Shown piece by piece: positions 1 through 6,366 of a DNA stretch of 14,109 nucleotides. How positions within the stretch are numbered: the first letter of the stretch is position 1; every line of letters starts with the position of its first letter. The notes below the pieces were generated by a model. It was not told the origin of the DNA and made no database searches. It saw only the letters and a program-made list of their open reading frames with translations. Source of the stretch: an uncultured Methylococcaceae bacterium (GTDB lineage: Bacteria; Pseudomonadota; Gammaproteobacteria; Methylococcales; Methylomonadaceae). The stretch covers positions 1 through 14,109 of the forward strand of contig CAIUYS010000662.1 of NCBI GenBank assembly GCA_903903365.1, written 5' to 3'. The translations under genes were made by a program, and so were the position numbers.

Positions 1-1
1 C

Positions 2-1783
2 TTAATGAAAATTATCGCCGGAAATGTATTGCCTGATCACGGCGATATTTGGCGTCAACCAGAATTAAGACTGGCATGGCTGGAACAATCACCTGATTTA
101 CCGGATGATGCCACCATTTATGACGCTGTTGCCGGTGGCTTGGGTGAGTTGGGCGAATGGCTGACCCGTTATCACGCGCTGACTTTATCCATGGATTATG
201 ATGATGACAAAGCGTTAAACGAAATGGGCGATTTGCAGCATAAACTTGAATCGCATAATGGCTGGCACTTTCAACAACGGGTTGAAACCACCTTAAACAA
301 GCTTGATTTGCCGGGTGAATTAAAAATCAGTGACTTATCGGGTGGTTGGAAACGCCGCGTAGCCTTGGCAAGAGCCTTGGTGATAGAGCCTGAAGTATTG
401 CTGCTGGATGAACCTACCAACCATCTTGATTTTGAAAGTATCAACTGGCTGGAAGAGCAAATGCTTAATTTTCAGGGTGCCGTTTTATTTGTTACCCATG
501 ACAGGTCATTTTTGCAAAAACTTGCGACCCGCATTGTTGATTTAGATCGTGGTAATTTGGTGTCGTGGGCCGGTAATTATGACGATTATCTGACCCGTAA
601 AGCCGCAGCGCTTGAAGATGAAGCCAATCAAAATGCTGAATTTGACAAGAAACTGGCCGATGAAGAAGTTTGGATAAGACAAGGCGTAAAAGCACGACGT
701 ACACGTAATGAAGGACGTGTTAGAGCGCTGGAAAAATTGCGTAGTGAACGTGCTCAACGACGCTTACAGCAAGGCACAGCCAGATTGGCTTTGGAAAAAG
801 GCGATGCGTCCGGTAAAAGGGTTATTGAAGTTAAGGATATTTGTTTTGGTTATGGCGAAAAGCAAATTATCAAGAATTTTTCAACACTGATCCAACGTGG
901 CGATAAAATTGGCTTGATTGGTGCCAACGGTGCAGGTAAATCAACCTTATTAAAAATACTACTACAACAACTGGTACCTGACAGCGGCACGGTAGAGCAG
1001 GGCACAAAGCTTGAAATTGCTTACTTTGACCAGTTACGTGACCAGCTTGACCCTAACTTGACCGTTGCGGATACCGTGGCTGATGGTAATGACTTTGTCG
1101 AAATAGCCGGCAACAAACGCCATGTTATGTCGTATCTTGGTGACTTTCTGTTTGCACCGGCAAGGGCACGTTCCCCGGTAAAAAGCTTGTCGGGCGGCGA
1201 AAAAAATCGCCTGTTGCTCGCGCGTTTATTTACCCGCCCCGCCAATCTTATCGTCATGGATGAGCCCACCAATGATCTGGATTTGGAAACCCTGGAACTA
1301 TTGGAAGAAAAACTGGTTAATTATGATGGCACCTTATTACTGGTAAGCCATGATCGGGCGTTTTTAGACAACGTAGTCACCAGTGTTTATGTGCTTAACG
1401 GTTCAGGCGATGTTGATGAATTTGTCGGTGGTTACACGGACTGGATGAGTCATGTTGATCAGGAAAAACAAAACAAACCCGCCATCGTGGTAAAAAAGAC
1501 AGAAGTCGTATCCAAGCAAGAAAAACCAGTTGCCACCGCTAAAAAAAAGAAATTAAGTTTTAAAGAGCAGCAAGAGCTTGATAAATTGCCGCAATTGATT
1601 GATGAGCTGGAAGCCAAGCAAGTGGCGTTAACTGAACAAATCAGTTCACCGTCTTTTTATAAAAAAGATCCACTGGTTGTTGCCAAAACTCTGGATGAAT
1701 TAAAAGCAATCGAAGTGAAATTAGAGCAAGTTTTTGCACGCTGGAACGAGTTGGAAGCAGTAACGGAAGAAAGTAATAGCTGA
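2..1783 (+). CDS. uup: ABC-F family ATPase Uup, 5'-truncated by window edge
   Basis: Cytosolic ABC-F ATPase with two nucleotide-binding domains and no membrane domain; family members act on the ribosome, and Uup is linked to ribosome assembly and suppression of precise transposon excision. The open frame already reads in at base 2, so the first Walker A motif is lost outside the window. Counting from the Met at base 5: first ABC signature LSGGW (111-115), Walker B VLLLDEP (131-137), charged linker (about 200-262), second Walker A GANGAGKST (306-314), second signature LSGGEK (395-400), Walker B LIVMDEP (415-421), then a Lys-rich stretch and a C-terminal coiled coil (about 520-585) typical of Uup. 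The Met at base 5 is internal, not the true start. It is a host core gene, unlike everything right of the tRNAs. The C-terminal coiled coil favours Uup over other ABC-F proteins. Confidence 0.93.
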   Translation, partial: LMKIIAGNVLPDHGDIWRQPELRLAWLEQSPDLPDDATIYDAVAGGLGELGEWLTRYHALTLSMDYDDDKALNEMGDLQHKLESHNGWHFQQRVETTLNKLDLPGELKISDLSGGWKRRVALARALVIEPEVLLLDEPTNHLDFESINWLEEQMLNFQGAVLFVTHDRSFLQKLATRIVDLDRGNLVSWAGNYDDYLTRKAAALEDEANQNAEFDKKLADEEVWIRQGVKARRTRNEGRVRALEKLRSERAQRRLQQGTARLALEKGDASGKRVIEVKDICFGYGEKQIIKNFSTLIQRGDKIGLIGANGAGKSTLLKILLQQLVPDSGTVEQGTKLEIAYFDQLRDQLDPNLTVADTVADGNDFVEIAGNKRHVMSYLGDFLFAPARARSPVKSLSGGEKNRLLLARLFTRPANLIVMDEPTNDLDLETLELLEEKLVNYDGTLLLVSHDRAFLDNVVTSVYVLNGSGDVDEFVGGYTDWMSHVDQEKQNKPAIVVKKTEVVSKQEKPVATAKKKKLSFKEQQELDKLPQLIDELEAKQVALTEQISSPSFYKKDPLVVAKTLDELKAIEVKLEQVFARWNELEAVTEESNS

Positions 1784-1810
1784 AATTGATTGCAACAATA
1801 GCCAATCTGG

Positions 1811-1852
1811 TTTATCCTTCTCGGTTCCCATGCGGTGTGTGGGAAGGATAAA
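1811..1852. repeat. Inverted repeat between uup and tRNA-Ser
   Basis: A perfect 10-bp inverted repeat (TTTATCCTTC at 1811-1820, GAAGGATAAA at 1843-1852) encloses a second, partly competing one (TTCCCA 1825-1830, TGGGAA 1840-1845). No T-run follows on either strand, so it is not a classic intrinsic terminator. The inner sequence looks like the short GGTTCCCA...TGGGAA palindromes that recur in many gammaproteobacterial genomes (REP-like), which is an inference from memory. It could still end uup transcription or process the tRNA transcript. Confidence 0.5.
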
Positions 1853-1854
1853 TA

Positions 1855-1942
1855 GGAGAGATGGCCGAGTGGTCGAAGGCGCACGCCTGGAAAGTGTGTA
1901 TACGGCAACGTATCGAGGGTTCGAACCCCTCTCTCTCCGCCA
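1855..1942 (+). tRNA. tRNA-Ser (anticodon GGA)
   Basis: Class II tRNA with a full cloverleaf. The acceptor stem is GGAGAGA (1855-1861) with TCTCTCC (1932-1938), discriminator G1939 and an encoded CCA at 1940-1942. The anticodon stem CACGC/GTGTG holds loop CTGGAAA, giving anticodon GGA (1889-1891), which reads UCC and UCU. The long variable arm (TACG GCAA CGTA) is typical of serine tRNAs, and the T loop is TTCGAAC. The tRNA-Lys follows after 8 bases, so the two are probably one transcript. Confidence 0.97.
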
Positions 1943-1950
1943 ATAATTTT

Positions 1951-2026
1951 GGGGTGTTAGCTCAGCTGGTAGAGCAGTGGACTCTTAATCCATAGGTCCG
2001 GGGTTCGAACCCCCGACACCCCACCA
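1951..2026 (+). tRNA. tRNA-Lys (anticodon CTT)
   Basis: Acceptor stem GGGGTGT (1951-1957) pairs with ACACCCC (2016-2022); the discriminator is A2023 and CCA is encoded at 2024-2026. The anticodon stem GTGGA/TCCAT (one G-T pair) holds loop CTCTTAA with anticodon CTT (1984-1986), reading the AAG lysine codon. The T arm is CGGGG TTCGAAC CCCCG. The gene is intact although the prophage integrase begins only about 110 bp further on, as expected when an element inserts into the 3' end of a tRNA and restores it. Confidence 0.97.
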
Positions 2027-2066
2027 ATAAAATCAAAGGCTTAGAGTAAAATCCAAGCCTTTTTTT
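1990..2066 (+). other. Probable prophage attachment half-site region
   Basis: The 3' half of tRNA-Lys plus its flank is the most likely attachment core, because a tyrosine recombinase gene lies directly beyond and tRNA 3' ends are the usual targets of such enzymes. The exact core cannot be set, since the second copy would be at the other prophage end outside the window. I found no second copy of the tRNA-Lys 3' sequence inside the window. Confidence 0.45.
2035..2066 (+). terminator. Intrinsic terminator after tRNA-Lys
   Basis: An 8-bp stem AAAGGCTT (2035-2042) / AAGCCTTT (from 2055) with a 12-base loop runs into seven Ts (2060-2066). It ends the tRNA-Ser/tRNA-Lys transcript. If the attachment core extends past the tRNA, this terminator may be shared with or brought in by the phage. 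Confidence 0.75.
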
Positions 2067-2081
2067 ATGCCTAAAAGGCTA

Positions 2082-2105
2082 ACTGGTTACAATACTGGTT
2101 ACAAT
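2082..2105. repeat. 12-bp perfect tandem repeat at the att/int junction
   Basis: ACTGGTTACAAT occurs twice with no gap (2082-2093 and 2094-2105), between the tRNA terminator and the 3' end of the integrase gene. Short direct repeats here are what arm-type binding sites of a tyrosine integrase look like. The repeat is plain in the sequence; the function is inferred from position. Confidence 0.6.
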
Positions 2106-2138
2106 TAAAGCTATTTAAAAAGTATAAATTGACTTATT

Positions 2139-3254
2139 TTAGCTCTTGGTAGGTTGCACAACATCCGGTTTCACATCATACACTTTCATCATTTCCGGTG
2201 ATCGATGACCGGCTGAGGCCATTCTATCGGGTGCGTTGGTGTCGCTGATGCCCTTGCGTTTCAGGTCATGGAAAGTAAAGTGAGTAAATTCAACGCCGTC
2301 TTTTTGTGCCTGGTCTTTTGCCAGGGCGTTGATACGCTGCATGGCGGTTTGTAGGGAGCTAATGTTCAGCTTGTCGCCGGTACGTTCACTGATAAACAAA
2401 TGGCGTTGGTCGGCACGGATGGGGGAGGGTTGTTTTCGGTCATTCAGGATCTCGGTGCGTTTTTGTTTGAGTTCATCCCAGATGGCGCGCAAGCGAGGCT
2501 GCCATTCGGTGATGTTGGTTTTACTGCCTTTGCGTCGATAGATTATCAATCCATTGTCCTGCTCGTTGGCGTCGGTTAGATCCATCACCTCACACATGCG
2601 CATCCTGCATAAGTAGGCAAGTTCCATGGCCGGGGCAACGTACCAATAACCGGACTGTTTGGCGATGGTTAAAAAATAATGATAGTCTCGGTCTTCGGCG
2701 TAGTGCTGGCGGGGTTCTATTTTTAGTTTTTTGACGCCGGTACCGGGATTAACCGGCACGATGCCGTATTCATACGCCCAGGCAAACACGCGCTTGAGGT
2801 AACTGAGTTCTTTGTTGGCGCGGCTCTTGGAGTCTTCGGCGCGTTTGTCACGGTACCGGCGGATAACAACCACTGTCCATTGCGCCAAGGGCACATCACC
2901 CAACTTGCCAGCGGTGGTTTCTTTGTTGGTGATGGCGTGGTGGCAGTTGAGATAATCCTTTTGGGTGGAGCGGCTTAATTCGCGCCACGTTAACGTTTGC
3001 TGAAAGTCGTTGGACAGCGTGGCAAAGGTGGCTACTGTTCTGACCGCTTGCGCTTCGGTGGCTTGCCATATTTCTGATAAGGTCGCTTGCGGCCCGCAAA
3101 TGCGTTTGTTGGTGCGCTTGCCAAATTCGTCATAAATGCTTAACATCCATTTACCCGCACCTGACTTGTTAAACCAGACCCGGTCGGGCAGTTTTTCAGC
3201 ATTGATGTGGGTGGGTATGTTGACGCTGGTGCGTTTACAGCCGGGTTTTTTCAT
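2139..3254 (-). CDS. int: Phage tyrosine recombinase (integrase)
   Basis: Site-specific recombinase of 371 aa, a usual length for phage integrases, that would insert and excise the element at tRNA-Lys. The N-terminal part (about 1-75) has the KLPDRVWFNKSG..W start seen in a phage integrase subfamily; a core-binding SAM-like domain follows (about 80-175). Catalytic parts: Arg219 in RMRMCEV, beta-hairpin Lys around 242 (RRKGSK), His329 in FHDLKRKG, Gly349-His350 and the nucleophile Tyr359 in MMKVYD. The second catalytic arginine (HxxR) is Lys332 here; I recall HDLK as normal for this subfamily. It is the last gene of the leftward operon, 4 bases after the ParB-like gene, and faces the tRNA. The ribosome site is weak, so translation may depend on the gene before it. 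Confidence 0.95.
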   Translation of the reverse strand: MKKPGCKRTSVNIPTHINAEKLPDRVWFNKSGAGKWMLSIYDEFGKRTNKRICGPQATLSEIWQATEAQAVRTVATFATLSNDFQQTLTWRELSRSTQKDYLNCHHAITNKETTAGKLGDVPLAQWTVVVIRRYRDKRAEDSKSRANKELSYLKRVFAWAYEYGIVPVNPGTGVKKLKIEPRQHYAEDRDYHYFLTIAKQSGYWYVAPAMELAYLCRMRMCEVMDLTDANEQDNGLIIYRRKGSKTNITEWQPRLRAIWDELKQKRTEILNDRKQPSPIRADQRHLFISERTGDKLNISSLQTAMQRINALAKDQAQKDGVEFTHFTFHDLKRKGISDTNAPDRMASAGHRSPEMMKVYDVKPDVVQPTKS

Positions 3255-3258
3255 CGTT

Positions 3259-4062
3259 TCACGATCTATAAAGCTTTATATCTGTTGATTTTATAGATGT
3301 TGTATATCTTCTACCTGCTAAATACGCCTCACATGCTGAAACTGCTTTGGAACAAACAAGCGTCTGCCCGCTAACTCCTTGTATTTTTTTTGCAGCTCTT
3401 AATATATTTATAGATTCAGTAAGTGCTTGAACCGGGCAGCTTCCTGATTTATCTTTTTCACCATTACCATCTTGATATTCTTTAAAAAAGGCCATGGCGG
3501 TTTCTCCACGTTTTTTGGTAGTTAAAAGCATCGCAGCCACCATTCCGGACATTACATTTTTAATACAATAATTATCAATAATTATAATCTCATTAATAAA
3601 TTTATTAATGTTGTCATTAAGATTGCTACTGCTTCCTACGGCTATTGTAAGTGCGGATGTTATTGATCCATCAATAAGCCATTGTGATTTAGGTGAAAAT
3701 CCCAGCTCTCTAAAAAATCCTGAAACCTTATCCTTTGCTGTTTCCACTGCCGCTTGATTATCAAAAAGGTTATATACTCTTTTCGCTTCTTCAATGTCGC
3801 TAACATAATAAACATCAACGTATAAAAAATCAAAATTTGGGATAAGATTTTTTGATTGCCACAGGTAGGCTCTAGTGTGTCCGTCTAGTTTAAATTTACG
3901 TCCATCAGGTAGTACGCACATAGACACTCGTTGATGGGTTTGTTCGGAAACTTTTAAATGATTATTTGTAGCTCTTTTAGCGCGCCGCTCAGTGTTTCGT
4001 TGAATGGGGTTACTTGGTATTGAAATCCATTCAGGTATTGTCATTTGCTCTATTCGGTTCAT
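3259..4062 (-). CDS. ParB/sulfiredoxin-fold-like phage protein
   Basis: 267 aa, not recognised as a named protein. Residues 16-30 (PSNPIQRNTERRAKR) and 59-68 (LDGHTRAYLW) resemble the substrate/nucleotide pocket of the ParB-N/sulfiredoxin-like fold, where a D-G-H/Q-x-R motif is typical; residues 81-102 (YVDVYYVSDIEEAKRVYNLFDN) could complete that fold. The rest is helical with no motif I know. Its start overlaps the stop of the 39-aa gene by ATGA, and the integrase follows 4 bases after its stop. The coding sequence is visibly richer in A and T than its neighbours, which suggests a later acquisition between the DUF4224-like gene and int. A DNA-binding or nuclease role is possible but not shown. 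Confidence 0.8.
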   Translation of the reverse strand: MNRIEQMTIPEWISIPSNPIQRNTERRAKRATNNHLKVSEQTHQRVSMCVLPDGRKFKLDGHTRAYLWQSKNLIPNFDFLYVDVYYVSDIEEAKRVYNLFDNQAAVETAKDKVSGFFRELGFSPKSQWLIDGSITSALTIAVGSSSNLNDNINKFINEIIIIDNYCIKNVMSGMVAAMLLTTKKRGETAMAFFKEYQDGNGEKDKSGSCPVQALTESINILRAAKKIQGVSGQTLVCSKAVSACEAYLAGRRYTTSIKSTDIKLYRS

Positions 4063-4083
4063 AACATATCAATCTCGGGTTGT
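4056..4083. repeat. 28-bp gene-junction repeat, copy 1
   Basis: The 28 bases here match 4467-4494 with one mismatch (A4071 versus G4482). Both copies cover the same kind of site: the codons for QPEIDML plus stop, overlapping by ATGA the ATG of the next gene (MNR... here, MNQ... in copy 2). Confidence 0.9.
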
Positions 4084-4178
4084 ACCACAATAGGGGAATC
4101 ACCCGTGCCGCTTACTACGCATAATAGCAACGGCACGTTAATCGGCGGGAGTTTTTTTGCACCTATCCAATTAATCAT
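4059..4178 (-). CDS. 39-aa chimeric remnant, DUF551-like head with DUF4224-gene tail
   Basis: Small ORF from ATG 4178-4176 to TGA 4061-4059. The first half, MINWIGAKKLPPINVPLLL, resembles the W-I-x-x-x-x-x-L-P-x-x-x-x-x-V-L opening of DUF551 phage proteins, which are normally longer. The last seven residues QPEIDML equal the tail of the DUF4224-like protein encoded at 4470-4679, through the 28-bp repeat. It starts one base after the stop of the 97-aa gene and overlaps the next gene by ATGA, so it would be translated if the operon is. Best seen as a recombination scar that keeps translational coupling; whether the peptide does anything is unknown. Confidence 0.6.
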   Translation of the reverse strand: MINWIGAKKLPPINVPLLLCVVSGTGDSPIVVQPEIDML

Positions 4179-4179
4179 A

Positions 4180-4473
4180 CTAAATTCTTTGTGCTTTTAA
4201 AATGGCTGCATTGAGTTGATCGACGATGCCAATGGGGACATCGTAATCAGACCAATAGGACGCGGATTCTTGCAGGTTTAGGCAAACTGCCAGCAGCTCC
4301 GGAGCAGCAGCAATTAGTCGGGCATTATCGCGTACTTCATCGTAAGATATTTCGTAATGATCTTGACCAAAGTCTTTGGGATTACAGGAACAGATATCGG
4401 GGATGTCTGGGTCATCTAATATTACATGGTCTCGATCCGCTATCCATTCAGCTTGGGTGTGTCGTTGGTTCAT
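4180..4473 (-). CDS. Small phage protein with ARLIAAAPELL motif
   Basis: 97 aa, acidic. It contains NARLIAAAPELLAVCLNL (about 51-68), a motif common in small early phage proteins of unknown role, followed by a short helical C-terminus (VDQLNAAILKAQRI). The stretch DDPDIPDICSCNPKDF before it has two Cys but no clear metal-site pattern. Its start overlaps the stop of the DUF4224-like gene by ATGA (4470-4473). I cannot assign a function. Confidence 0.8.
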   Translation of the reverse strand: MNQRHTQAEWIADRDHVILDDPDIPDICSCNPKDFGQDHYEISYDEVRDNARLIAAAPELLAVCLNLQESASYWSDYDVPIGIVDQLNAAILKAQRI

Positions 4474-4494
4474 AACATATCGATCTCGGGTTGT
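4467..4494. repeat. 28-bp gene-junction repeat, copy 2
   Basis: Partner of 4056-4083 (27 of 28 identical). It encodes the QPEIDML tail of the DUF4224-like protein and the first codons of the 97-aa protein. It is probably the parental copy, since the tail is joined here to a complete domain. Confidence 0.9.
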
Positions 4495-4679
4495 GTGACA
4501 GGTTGCAGGGTATCTTTACCGATACCCATGGCGGCATTAAGGGCATCGATTGTGGTATAAGCGCCGTGGCGACCATACAGAAAGCGCACGCCGTTTTTGC
4601 GTAGACAGGCTTCCACGCTGCCTGGGTTGGTGTAGCCGGTAATGGCTTTGAGTTGGTCGAGTGTAACAACGGCGTCCAT
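4470..4679 (-). CDS. DUF4224-like phage protein
   Basis: 69 aa. The sequence VVTLDQLKAITGYTNPGSVEACLRKNGVRFLYGRHGAYTT follows the pattern of DUF4224 (L-x-x-L-T-G-x...-L-x-x-N-G-x-x-F-x...-G), a small phage family usually encoded just upstream of the integrase and suspected to be a DNA-binding or excisionase-like factor. ATG at 4679 is preferred over the in-frame TTG at 4682 because AGGAGG (4689-4684) is then 4 bases away rather than 1. ATG overlaps the TGA of the gene before by one base (TGATG), and the stop overlaps the next ATG. Here three genes separate it from int, an unusual distance. Confidence 0.75.
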   Translation of the reverse strand: MDAVVTLDQLKAITGYTNPGSVEACLRKNGVRFLYGRHGAYTTIDALNAAMGIGKDTLQPVTQPEIDML

Positions 4680-4873
4680 CAATCCTCCTGGTTAACAAGT
4701 TGCCAGTCATCACGGCACTGGGCGTTGCACCAACGGCGTGACGGTTCTACCGGGGTTTCGCAAAACAGGCATTCACCGGTTGCTGTGGCGGTGGTAGTGG
4801 TGCGATGGCTTTTGTAGCGGTTTTCAAGTTCTACAAATTGCTCGCGGGCTTGGGTCATATCGGCGTCATCCAT
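4679..4873 (-). CDS. Small TraR/DksA-like zinc-finger protein
   Basis: 64 aa from ATG 4873. The opening MDDADMTQAREQFVELENRY matches the start of phage TraR/DksA-type C4 zinc-finger proteins (MDDADRAQ...), and CLFC (39-42 in the longer reading) with WCNAQC about ten residues later gives four cysteines for one zinc. The second half of the finger (CNAQCRDDW) is more like short phage zinc ribbons than true TraR, so it may not bind RNA polymerase. A GTG at 4885 would add MAKV, but the conserved MDDAD start and the 8-base overlap with the gene before favour the ATG. Confidence 0.75.
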   Translation of the reverse strand: MDDADMTQAREQFVELENRYKSHRTTTTATATGECLFCETPVEPSRRWCNAQCRDDWQLVNQED

Positions 4874-5216
4874 TACTTTTGCCACTCTCTTTTAGCATTG
4901 CGTCTGCAAACTCGTAAGCACTCTCCGTTATATCTTTTAGCCAATCAGCAGATGATTCGTGCATAGCGGAATCGCCCATAGTTGAATTTGTCATTAGCCC
5001 CTGCATTGCCAAACCTGCAAAGTGGTCACGCAATGATATTTCACCGTGCCTGTTTGCAAACGCTTTGCCGTCTCGGTAGCCCTCATGATAGGTGTTTTCC
5101 TCTGGCTCGCTTAATAGCTTTTCAGCATCACTAACGATAAAATCCAATGGCGCTCCTTTACCGGTTGCGTGATACCAACTTACAAGTCTATGTAATAAAT
5201 CTCGTTCTTTGCTCAT
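4866..5216 (-). CDS. Conserved phage hypothetical protein
   Basis: 116 aa. The second half has HGEISLRDHFAGLAMQGLM...AYEFADAML, a pattern frequent in small early-region phage proteins (SLRDxFAxxALQG...AYxxADAML) whose role is not known to me. The N-terminal part (LLHRLVSWYHATGKGAPLDFIVSDAEKLL) is helical with no motif. No membrane segment or signal peptide is visible. Its ATG overlaps the stop of the HNH gene by ATGA, and its last 8 bases overlap the start of the zinc-finger gene. Confidence 0.8.
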   Translation of the reverse strand: MSKERDLLHRLVSWYHATGKGAPLDFIVSDAEKLLSEPEENTYHEGYRDGKAFANRHGEISLRDHFAGLAMQGLMTNSTMGDSAMHESSADWLKDITESAYEFADAMLKESGKSNG

Positions 5217-5827
5217 AAAACGTGTTCTCTTGTTTTTGCGCTTATCGCGTTTTTTAAAAAGCAGTTGGCTTTGATGGCCGGTTTAAGTTCTGCGTGTTGG
5301 TGTTGGTAGTCGCCTTGGTTAAGCAATAATGAGACGGCTTTGGGCAGGCATTCAAGGTTTTCCAGTGTGCAGTTTTGCCGATTGCCGTCGATAAAGCGTA
5401 AGACGTGTTTGGATGGTATCGTTCTGTTGGCGGTTTCCCATACGTATCGGTGTAAAAGCATCCACTGGTTGGGTTCGGCGGTTTTTATTTTTAAAAAACC
5501 TTCCATCAGTGCGGTGATCGTTCCAACGGGTTGTTTATTTTTAAAGCTGTTTTGATTATCGATGGCACCAAACTGGCCGCTGTTGGGTTTGTAGGGCAGT
5601 AAGCCGGCTTTGCCTGCGTTATAAGGGGTATTGCCTTTTTTATAGCATCCGTTGGATCCTGCCATAAAACGGTGGCGAGTACATACGCCTTGCAGGGTGC
5701 CTACTTTGTAATTTGTGCCAAACTTGGCGTTAAACTGTTCGGTCAAGTTAACGCGGGTTAGGTTGACGCGGTGATCGCGTAGCCAGTCGAGCTGGTCTTG
5801 CGGGTAATGGTTTGCAACGCCTTTCAT
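5213..5827 (-). CDS. HNH-type endonuclease-like protein
   Basis: 204 aa. The N-terminal part (1-60: DQLDWLRDHRVNLTR.NLTEQFNAKFGTNYKVGTLQGVCTRHRF) looks like a DNA-binding domain found in front of phage HNH domains. The HNH part is LLHRYVWE (His126) ... VLRFIDGNRQNCTLENLECL (141-160), with Asp147, Asn149, Asn152 and Asn157. The position where classic members have a His pair (VxHHxDGN) reads Leu-Arg-Phe, so one metal ligand may be missing; phage relatives with F/K here exist in my recollection. It begins 4 bases after the preceding stop. Likely a free-standing homing or nicking nuclease, or an inactive relative. Confidence 0.85.
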   Translation of the reverse strand: MKGVANHYPQDQLDWLRDHRVNLTRVNLTEQFNAKFGTNYKVGTLQGVCTRHRFMAGSNGCYKKGNTPYNAGKAGLLPYKPNSGQFGAIDNQNSFKNKQPVGTITALMEGFLKIKTAEPNQWMLLHRYVWETANRTIPSKHVLRFIDGNRQNCTLENLECLPKAVSLLLNQGDYQHQHAELKPAIKANCFLKNAISAKTREHVL

Positions 5828-5831
5828 GGTC

Positions 5832-6026
5832 TTAGCCGATTAAATGATGGAAGCACTGGCTACCGTGAAAACAATAAACATCGGTAGGTTGGCGGTCTCT
5901 GTTCATGGTCTTGTTATATTCTGCAATCGCGGCGGTCCTGTCTGCGGTTTTATTGAAGAAGTACAGCGTAGTAGTCGGCTGCACGGCTTCGGGTGAAAAA
6001 ATATCAAAGGTAAGGGTATCTTTCAT
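5832..6026 (-). CDS. Small phage hypothetical protein
   Basis: 64 aa, beginning MKDTLTFDIFSPEAVQPTTTLYFFNKTADRTAAIAEYNKT. The ATG at 6026 is chosen because AGGAG (6040-6036) lies 9 bases upstream and because it overlaps the stop of the 37-aa membrane protein by ATGA; a longer in-frame TTG start has no support. No domain recognised and no membrane segment. It ends with CFHGSQCFHHLIG, whose two Cys and three His could bind a metal, though the pattern is not one I know. Confidence 0.75.
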   Translation of the reverse strand: MKDTLTFDIFSPEAVQPTTTLYFFNKTADRTAAIAEYNKTMNRDRQPTDVYCFHGSQCFHHLIG

Positions 6027-6136
6027 TTTTTCTTTCTCCTTGCCAATGCTTTTTCCCGTTGGCAATCCAGCCAGATAAACGGACTGGCTGCCAGTAGTAT
6101 CAGGGAAAATAAGATCCTGATCAGGATGACTGTCAT
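6023..6136 (-). CDS. 37-aa membrane protein, translationally coupled
   Basis: Short ORF from ATG 6136-6134 to TGA 6025-6023. Residues 2-23 (TVILIRILFSLILLAASPFIWL) form one membrane segment, and the tail REKALARRKKK is strongly basic, predicting an N-out/C-in single-span protein by the positive-inside rule. Both ends are locked to the neighbours by ATGA overlaps, which is strong evidence that it is a real gene. The AGGAG for the next gene lies inside its Lys/Arg tail. Function unknown; small lysis accessory, exclusion or regulatory roles are possible. Confidence 0.75.
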   Translation of the reverse strand: MTVILIRILFSLILLAASPFIWLDCQREKALARRKKK

Positions 6137-6366
6137 TTGTGCTTTTCGATAGTCAGTTCTTTGGGGATGCTGGCACCGTATTCCATGTCGGGCTTGGCTT
6201 TTTGGGCATCCAGTACCAAGCGAGAGGCACCAACGATACTGTTAGCCAGTGCCGTGGTGGCTTTGGCGCGTTCCAGTTGCTCTTTGAGTGCGTCTCCGCT
6301 GATAGTCGGGTTGTTGACTGCCAGCATTTGTTGGTAGAGTTGTTCGGTCAAATCACTGAAGTTCAT
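6133..6366 (-). CDS. Small phage hypothetical protein
   Basis: 77 aa, MNFSDLTEQLYQQMLAVNNPTISGDALKEQLERAKATTALANSIVGASRLVLDAQ.... All helical in appearance, with an LxxAKATTALANxIVxxARLVLDA pattern that I associate with small conserved phage early proteins; no assigned role. The ATG at 6366 is chosen over longer starts because AAGAGG sits about 9 bases upstream and the resulting overlap with the gene before is short (14 bases). The stop overlaps the ATG of the 37-aa gene. Confidence 0.75.
   Translation of the reverse strand: MNFSDLTEQLYQQMLAVNNPTISGDALKEQLERAKATTALANSIVGASRLVLDAQKAKPDMEYGASIPKELTIEKHK

Noticed and set aside
492..1272. Minus-strand open frames inside uup
   Set aside because: They are shadows of the Uup coding frame, with no ribosome sites and no sensible domains.
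1811..1852. Rho-independent terminator for uup
   Set aside because: The stem is strong but no T-run follows on the plus strand, so it is listed only as an inverted repeat.
1855..1942. tRNA-Ser as the attachment target
   Set aside because: tRNA-Lys lies between it and int, and is intact with its terminator; insertion at tRNA-Ser would have separated the two tRNAs.
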